Shown in pieces: positions 16,287-19,737 of a stretch of 19,737 bases of DNA. Each line of letters starts with the position of its first letter. Positions within the stretch are counted from its first letter, which is position 1. Origin of the DNA: Thiothrix sp. GTDB taxonomy: Bacteria; Pseudomonadota; Gammaproteobacteria; Thiotrichales; Thiotrichaceae. The notes under the pieces are model-generated. The model ran no database searches. It worked only from the letters and a program-made list of their open reading frames with translations, and was not told the DNA's origin. The stretch lies in contig DRMA01000102.1 of NCBI GenBank assembly GCA_011375245.1, forward strand, positions 1 through 19,737, read 5' to 3'. The position numbers were made by a program, and so were the translations under genes.

Positions 16287-16312
16287 AATAAACATATAAC
16301 TATATGTTTATT
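16287..16312. promoter_or_regulatory. Perfect 12-bp palindrome, candidate RtcR upstream activating site
   Basis: AATAAACATATA (16287-16298) and TATATGTTTATT (16301-16312) are exact reverse complements with a 2-base centre. It lies about 20-45 bases upstream of the -24 element of rtcB. Activator sites for sigma-54 are often further away, so the position is somewhat close. AT-rich DNA makes chance palindromes more likely, but 12 perfect pairs is notable. Confidence 0.4.
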
Positions 16313-16389
16313 AATTATTTATATTTCAATAAAAATATGAGCGTAAATAAAAACCCAATAATACACAAAAATAGCTAAACTATAGAACA

Positions 16390-16521
16390 ATGAAAAACTA
16401 TCAAAATGAGTAACAACTTATCAAAATAAATAATACTATCATCAGCATACTCGGTGCAAAACTCGACCATAAAGGCTTAGGTAAAAAACGCTGGTCTTCT
16501 TGGCGACCCAACCTCTCTATT
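16390..16521 (+). other. Upstream N-terminal coding homology of rtcR lacking a normal start
   Basis: In the rtcR frame an ATG at 16390 reads MKNYQNE and then meets TAA at 16411-16413. After the stop the frame continues QLIKINNTIISILGAKLD into rtcR. In another frame ATG 16406 reads MSNNLSK and stops, but adding one A to the AAAA run at 16423-16426 would join it to INNTIISILG and the rest of rtcR. AUA at 16426-16428, or a nearby AUC, are the only near-cognate starts close to the E. coli N-terminus. A sequencing or assembly error in the A run is also possible. Confidence 0.65.
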
Positions 16522-18042
16522 TTGCTACAACACGATTTTAAGGTTAATCATTTCATCTTGATACACCATCGCGACGAAGAAGAGTTGGCTGATTTAACCA
16601 CTCATGATATGCAAGTCATTTCACCTTCCACCCGTATTACAACTTATGTCGTTGACTACAATAACCCATGGGATTTTGAGCAAGTCTATGCACAATTACA
16701 TGACATTGCACGTTTCCATCCCTTCTCCCCTGAAGATAACAACTATTATGTACATATCACGACGGGGACGCATGTTGCACAGATTTGCTTGTATTTATTA
16801 ACCGAAGCCAATTATATTCCTGGAAAATTACTACAAACAGCACCTGCTGCACAAAGTGATGATGAAAACCGTGCCAAAGGGAGTTATCAAATCATTGATC
16901 TTGATTTGTCACGCTATGATCAGATTGCTTCACGCTTTGAACGCGAAGCACGTGATGGCATTACTTACCTAAAAGGTGGCATTGAAACACGTAACAAACA
17001 ATTCAATCAACTAATTCAACAGCTTGAACAAGTCTCCATCCGTTCCACTGAGCCTATTTTGCTCACTGGGCCTACAGGGGTGGGTAAGTCACGCCTTGCT
17101 AAACGCATCTATCAATTAAAAAAACAGCGCGGCTTAGTGAAACACAAGCTAGTCGAAGTCAACTGTGCCACGCTACGCGGTGATAATGCTATGTCCACCT
17201 TGTTTGGACATATTAAAGGTGCATACACAGGGGCAATCACCAATCGTCATGGCTTACTGCGCGAGGCAGATCAAGGGGTATTATTTCTTGATGAAATCGG
17301 TGAACTAGGAGCAGATGAACAAGCAATGTTGCTACGCGCAATTGAAGATAAAATCTTTATGCCATTGGGTTCGGATAAAGAAGTTAGCAGTGACTTCCAG
17401 CTTATTGCAGGAACCAATCGTAATTTATTTCAGCAAATTGAACAAGGCACATTCCGTGAAGATTTGCTGGCACGGATTAACCTATGGCACTATCAACTGC
17501 CATCACTCAAAGATCGTATTGAAGATCTCAAACCTAACATCACTCATGAGCTTGAACTCTTTAGCAACAAGGCAGGCTATAAAGTCGATTTTAACAAGCG
17601 TGCTAAAACGAAATACCTCGCCTTTTCGCATTCTGGACAAGCCCCTTGGAAGGCAAATTTTCGTGATTTAAATGCCAGCATTACACGTATGTCCACCTTG
17701 GCAAAAGGTGGCAGAATTACGAAAGATGTTGTTGATACCGAAATAAAACGCCTACAATATGATTGGCAAGGACATAAGAACTCATCACACAAAACAGATA
17801 AACAGGCTGTTTTGGAACAGGTTTTAGGTAAGGATGCAGTCGCTGAACTTGATCTGTTTGAGCAAATACAGTTACGTGAAGTGCTGTGTGTTTGCCAACA
17901 AAGCAAAAGCCTTGCTGAAGCAGGACGAACCTTGTTTAATGTTAGTCGGAAAAAGCGCAGCAGTACTAATGATAGCCATCGCTTACGAACATATTTAGCG
18001 AAGTATGGAGTGGTGTTTAAGGCTTTGAAAGCCACAAACTAA
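16522..18042 (+). CDS. rtcR: RtcR, CARF-AAA+ sigma-54 transcriptional activator of rtc genes (N-terminus unresolved)
   Basis: RtcR senses RNA damage products through an N-terminal CARF domain and activates sigma-54 transcription of rtcB. From TTG 16522 the protein is 506 residues: CARF part with HITTGTHVAQICLYLLTEA (78-96), AAA+ domain with Walker A GPTGVGKS (183-190), the sigma-54 contact loop as GAYTGA (233-238, usually GAFTGA), Walker B LFLDE (254-258), FREDLLARIN, and a C-terminal helix-turn-helix region (SLAEAGRTLFNVSRKKR). E. coli RtcR is 532 residues with an N-terminus MRKTVAFGFVGTVLDYAGRG, then QRWSKWRPTL. Here the same frame continues upstream as ISILGAKLDHKGLGKKRWSSWRPNL to about 16429, which would restore about 538 residues. 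That extension has no ATG/GTG/TTG start, so TTG 16522 would remove about 32 conserved residues. The gene may be slightly damaged or use an unusual start. Confidence 0.9.
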   Translation: MLQHDFKVNHFILIHHRDEEELADLTTHDMQVISPSTRITTYVVDYNNPWDFEQVYAQLHDIARFHPFSPEDNNYYVHITTGTHVAQICLYLLTEANYIPGKLLQTAPAAQSDDENRAKGSYQIIDLDLSRYDQIASRFEREARDGITYLKGGIETRNKQFNQLIQQLEQVSIRSTEPILLTGPTGVGKSRLAKRIYQLKKQRGLVKHKLVEVNCATLRGDNAMSTLFGHIKGAYTGAITNRHGLLREADQGVLFLDEIGELGADEQAMLLRAIEDKIFMPLGSDKEVSSDFQLIAGTNRNLFQQIEQGTFREDLLARINLWHYQLPSLKDRIEDLKPNITHELELFSNKAGYKVDFNKRAKTKYLAFSHSGQAPWKANFRDLNASITRMSTLAKGGRITKDVVDTEIKRLQYDWQGHKNSSHKTDKQAVLEQVLGKDAVAELDLFEQIQLREVLCVCQQSKSLAEAGRTLFNVSRKKRSSTNDSHRLRTYLAKYGVVFKALKATN

Positions 18043-18122
18043 CACTCAACATTCCAAAAAATGCAGCAATAAGATAGGCGTACATCACCTATTGAAATAT
18101 AAAATCGGAATGACTTGTTTTT

Positions 18123-18806
18123 TTAGCGCCGTAGTAATGCAATCCATCGCCACACATTTAATAAACTCGCTAGTGATGCTGCCACATAAGTAAATGCTGC
18201 TGCTTTCAGAATTGTTTCAATTGCTGCATAATCTTCTTCCCGAACATACCCCGATTTAAGAATAGGCAAAGCTTTGCCAAAACTCGCATCCCACTCAACG
18301 GGCAAAGTCACCAAATGCATCAATGCCGAGCCTGCAATACTAATAAACCCTGCTACAGTAAAAATCAAACTAGCAATGGGACTACGGGTAAGTAGTAACA
18401 TAATCGGCATCATGATCATAAATCCAGAGCCTATTTTTTCTGATGCTTGCGCTAATTGTGCTAAACGAGTGCGTAATACCAAACGACGATCACTATCATA
18501 ATGCTGAATAGCATGACCCACTTCATGCGTTGCCACCGCAATAGCCGTGAGCGAATTATCATGATAATTATTGGGTGATAAACGCACTGTTTTGCTCAAC
18601 GGATCATAATGATCACCTTCCGTTTCGGTCATTTCAACCTTCACCTCTTCCATAGCGTAACGATCTAACAAGTGTCGGGCTAGTTCACCGCCTGTACCTT
18701 CAATATGATCTTGGCATTTGGAATAACGCTTAAAGGTATGCCTTGCCCACCACTGTGGTCCAAATACCAGCACAACAATAAAGAGAATAATTAGAATAAT
18801 ATGCAT
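18123..18806 (-). CDS. YugP-like membrane zinc metallopeptidase (Zn_peptidase_2 family)
   Basis: A 227-residue membrane protein of the predicted neutral zinc protease family (YugP type, usually about 225-230 residues). It begins with a membrane helix (about 3-18) ending FGPQWWARHTFKRYSK. The zinc motif HEVGH is at residues 94-98 in AVATHEVGHAIQHYDSD, within a conserved stretch DHYDPLSKTVRLSPNNY upstream. Two or three further helices (about 125-165 and 205-222) follow, with LPVEWDASFGKALPIL between them. The substrate is unknown for the family; a role in membrane protein turnover is only inferred. It begins 25 bases after the DUF6164 stop on the same strand, so the two are likely one operon. 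It converges on rtcR with an 80-base gap. Confidence 0.88.
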   Translation of the reverse strand: MHIILIILFIVVLVFGPQWWARHTFKRYSKCQDHIEGTGGELARHLLDRYAMEEVKVEMTETEGDHYDPLSKTVRLSPNNYHDNSLTAIAVATHEVGHAIQHYDSDRRLVLRTRLAQLAQASEKIGSGFMIMMPIMLLLTRSPIASLIFTVAGFISIAGSALMHLVTLPVEWDASFGKALPILKSGYVREEDYAAIETILKAAAFTYVAASLASLLNVWRWIALLRR

Positions 18807-18831
18807 AGGTTAAAATATGGATCACTCACAC

Positions 18832-19212
18832 TTATTTTGCAAGTCCTGAAAACCACCAACCCACAAAAGGTTTTATTGACAGGTAAAGAATCCCAACAAT
18901 AATGATGCCATAAACGATAAACTGAATAGGGTTTTCTTTAAATAAGTCATTTATTTTACGTTGCCGACCTTCTTTTTTAAGTTGCTCGTACTCCGTTCTT
19001 ACACGGATATAACGTTCTTCTTGGTAAGTAGCAATCAGTGCTTTGGCTCTTTCCTTATGCAAGTCATCCCGCAACCAAATAGCAGGCATGGAAATACCCC
19101 AGTTACCTGCACTAGTTTCGTAGAAGTCAATATGATGTTCTATCAATAATGCACGCACATCTTCTGCTTCATCATCAGGAACACTACGGAGTTTAAAGAT
19201 AAGTACAGCCAT
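18832..19212 (-). CDS. DUF6164-type small membrane protein
   Basis: A 126-residue protein of unknown function. The N-terminal part (1-75) resembles a small alpha/beta signal-transducing-like domain: MAVLIFKLRSVPDDEAEDVRALLIEH, then IDFYETSAGNWGISMPAIWL. A charged helix follows (RVRTEYEQLKKEGRQRKIND), and one membrane helix (about 97-118, IQFIVYGIIIVGILYLSIKP) ends it. This layout matches what I recall of the DUF6164 family in gammaproteobacteria. It would be anchored in the inner membrane with the soluble domain in the cytoplasm. It precedes the YugP-like protease by 25 bases and may be a partner or regulator of it, which is inference from position. The start codon follows TTTTAGGTTTCAATC on the minus strand; AGG is the likely ribosome binding site. 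Confidence 0.75.
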   Translation of the reverse strand: MAVLIFKLRSVPDDEAEDVRALLIEHHIDFYETSAGNWGISMPAIWLRDDLHKERAKALIATYQEERYIRVRTEYEQLKKEGRQRKINDLFKENPIQFIVYGIIIVGILYLSIKPFVGWWFSGLAK

Positions 19213-19309
19213 GATTGAAACCTAAAATTATTAGAATATTTACAATTACTTAGAGTAACAAATAATTTTTTTTGCTCTCAATCACTTATATTACGGTATA
19301 TTTACCCAC

Positions 19310-19338
19310 TTGACGAATCACCGTATTTTTACTCTACA
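19310..19338 (+). promoter_or_regulatory. Possible promoter for the RlaP-type gene
   Basis: TTGACG (19310-19315, five of six to -35) lies 17 bases before TCTACA (19333-19338), a poor -10. The ATG is 18 bases further. A TACGGT/ACCGTA pair of arms flanks the -35 box (about 19292-19326). Tentative. Confidence 0.28.
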
Positions 19339-19355
19339 AACAATAAAATTAAAAA

Positions 19356-19737
19356 ATGAACAGCATAAAGCACTATGTAAAAACAAAAATAAAACCCTTT
19401 GGCAAACCGATCTTATTGGTTAAAACAGGCTCTCAATTACATGGAACAGCGAATGAAAACTCGGATACGGATTACTTAGGTATTTTTATTGCGGATAAAA
19501 AATACTATTTTGGGTTAAAAACCGTAGAAGAAGTTGATATTTCTATTGAAGATAAATTAGACAATGGCAAAAATAGCAAAGAGGCCGTTGATATTAAACT
19601 CTATGAGTTGCGTAAATTCATTAAATTAGCGATTCAGAACAATCCCAATATTGTTGAGTTACTTTTTGTTGAATCTAAGCCTGACGTTATTGAAATTCTT
19701 GAGCCAGAAATGCAACGCTTTTTAGCCATTAAAAAAG
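19356..19737 (+). CDS. RlaP-type nucleotidyltransferase, N-terminal part (runs off the right edge)
   Basis: A partial open frame of 127 residues from ATG 19356. The signature TGSQLHGTANENSDTDYLGIF (G25-S26, then S36-D37 and D39) is the GSxxxGT-xxxx-SDxD core of pol-beta-type nucleotidyltransferases. The Gly-Ser contacts the nucleotide phosphates and the two Asp bind metal. The continuation (VDIKLYELRKFIKLAIQNNPNIVELLFV) matches the RlaP/PF10127 group, whose members have been linked to RNA repair together with RtcB and RtcR. What nucleotide it adds, and to which RNA, is unknown. It lies about 1.3 kb from rtcR on the same strand, separated by two minus-strand genes. No clear ribosome binding site precedes the ATG (AAATTAAAAA). 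The C-terminal half is outside the window. Confidence 0.78.
   Translation, partial: MNSIKHYVKTKIKPFGKPILLVKTGSQLHGTANENSDTDYLGIFIADKKYYFGLKTVEEVDISIEDKLDNGKNSKEAVDIKLYELRKFIKLAIQNNPNIVELLFVESKPDVIEILEPEMQRFLAIKK

Larger units (their letters stand above)
16187..16521. other. rtcB / rtcR divergent regulatory region, including upstream coding homology of rtcR
   Basis: From 16187 to about 16410 the DNA is very AT-rich and regulatory: a 13-bp inverted repeat (16219-16254), a -24/-12 promoter for rtcB (16253-16269, -) and a 12-bp palindrome (16287-16312). From about 16414 the frame of rtcR is open and from about 16429 it encodes recognisable RtcR N-terminus (ISILGAKLDHKG, KKRWSSWRPNLSILL). No ATG, GTG or TTG codon occurs in that frame before TTG 16522. 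See the rtcR entry and the findings. Confidence 0.7.

Noticed and set aside
17577..18035. Open frame of 152 codons on the minus strand inside rtcR
   Set aside because: Antisense shadow of the conserved RtcR C-terminus; its translation is Arg/Ser/Leu-rich and unlike any family I know.
18050..18124. Possible terminator between rtcR and the YugP-like gene: CATTCC (18050) with GGAATG (18107) followed by a T-run
   Set aside because: The six-pair stem encloses more than 50 bases, with only a weak ATAGG/CCTAT stem inside; not convincing.

Overview
The window looks like an AT-rich chromosome segment from a gammaproteobacterium. The reasons are a glmU-glmS pair, an NhaD-type Na+/H+ antiporter, a Pit transporter with its DUF47 partner, a full-length RtcB with a divergent RtcR, and proteins of the DUF6164 type. 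A sulfur-oxidising or other Thiotrichales-like lineage is possible (low GC, LCIB-type carbonic anhydrase candidate), but this is a guess. No tRNA, rRNA, CRISPR array, IS element or phage gene was seen. Most of the content is core or housekeeping, with short intergenic regions.

Layout. At 1-138 (-) is the N-terminal piece of a metallophosphoesterase. At 402-3410 (+) is a two-component pair: a NarL/LuxR-type response regulator with an unusual C-terminal extension, then a 7TM HisKA_3-type sensor kinase with a jelly-roll-like periplasmic domain. A small secreted Cys-containing protein follows at 3521-3922. At 5860-3943 (-) lie moaE and nhaD. At 6161-8147 (+) is a phosphate-uptake pair, DUF47/PhoU-like plus PiT, closed by a clear terminator. 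At 11515-8217 (-) is glmU-glmS, the UDP-GlcNAc supply route, with a structured leader in front of glmS. At 11752-12867 (+) is a protein carrying the Cys/His/Cys signature expected of LCIB-type carbonic anhydrases. A lone palindromic repeat lies at 12928-13000, followed by a phosphoethanolamine-transferase-like membrane protein (14828-13056, -).

The right end is an RNA-repair neighbourhood. rtcB (16186-14963, -) encodes the RNA 3'-phosphate/5'-OH ligase. rtcR (+) encodes its CARF-AAA+ sigma-54 activator and is divergent. Between them lie a well-formed -24/-12 promoter facing rtcB and two perfect inverted repeats. At the right edge, 19356 onward (+), is the start of an RlaP-type nucleotidyltransferase, a family linked to RNA repair. 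Two membrane proteins on the minus strand (DUF6164 and a YugP-like zinc protease) sit between rtcR and rlaP. The rtcR reading frame shows N-terminal RtcR homology that extends upstream of any usable start codon, so the gene may be frameshifted, interrupted, or use an unusual start.

The points most worth a second look are the rtcR start anomaly, the RtcB/RtcR/RlaP neighbourhood with its promoter architecture, the LCIB-like protein, the glmS leader, and the two-component system with its adjacent secreted protein.
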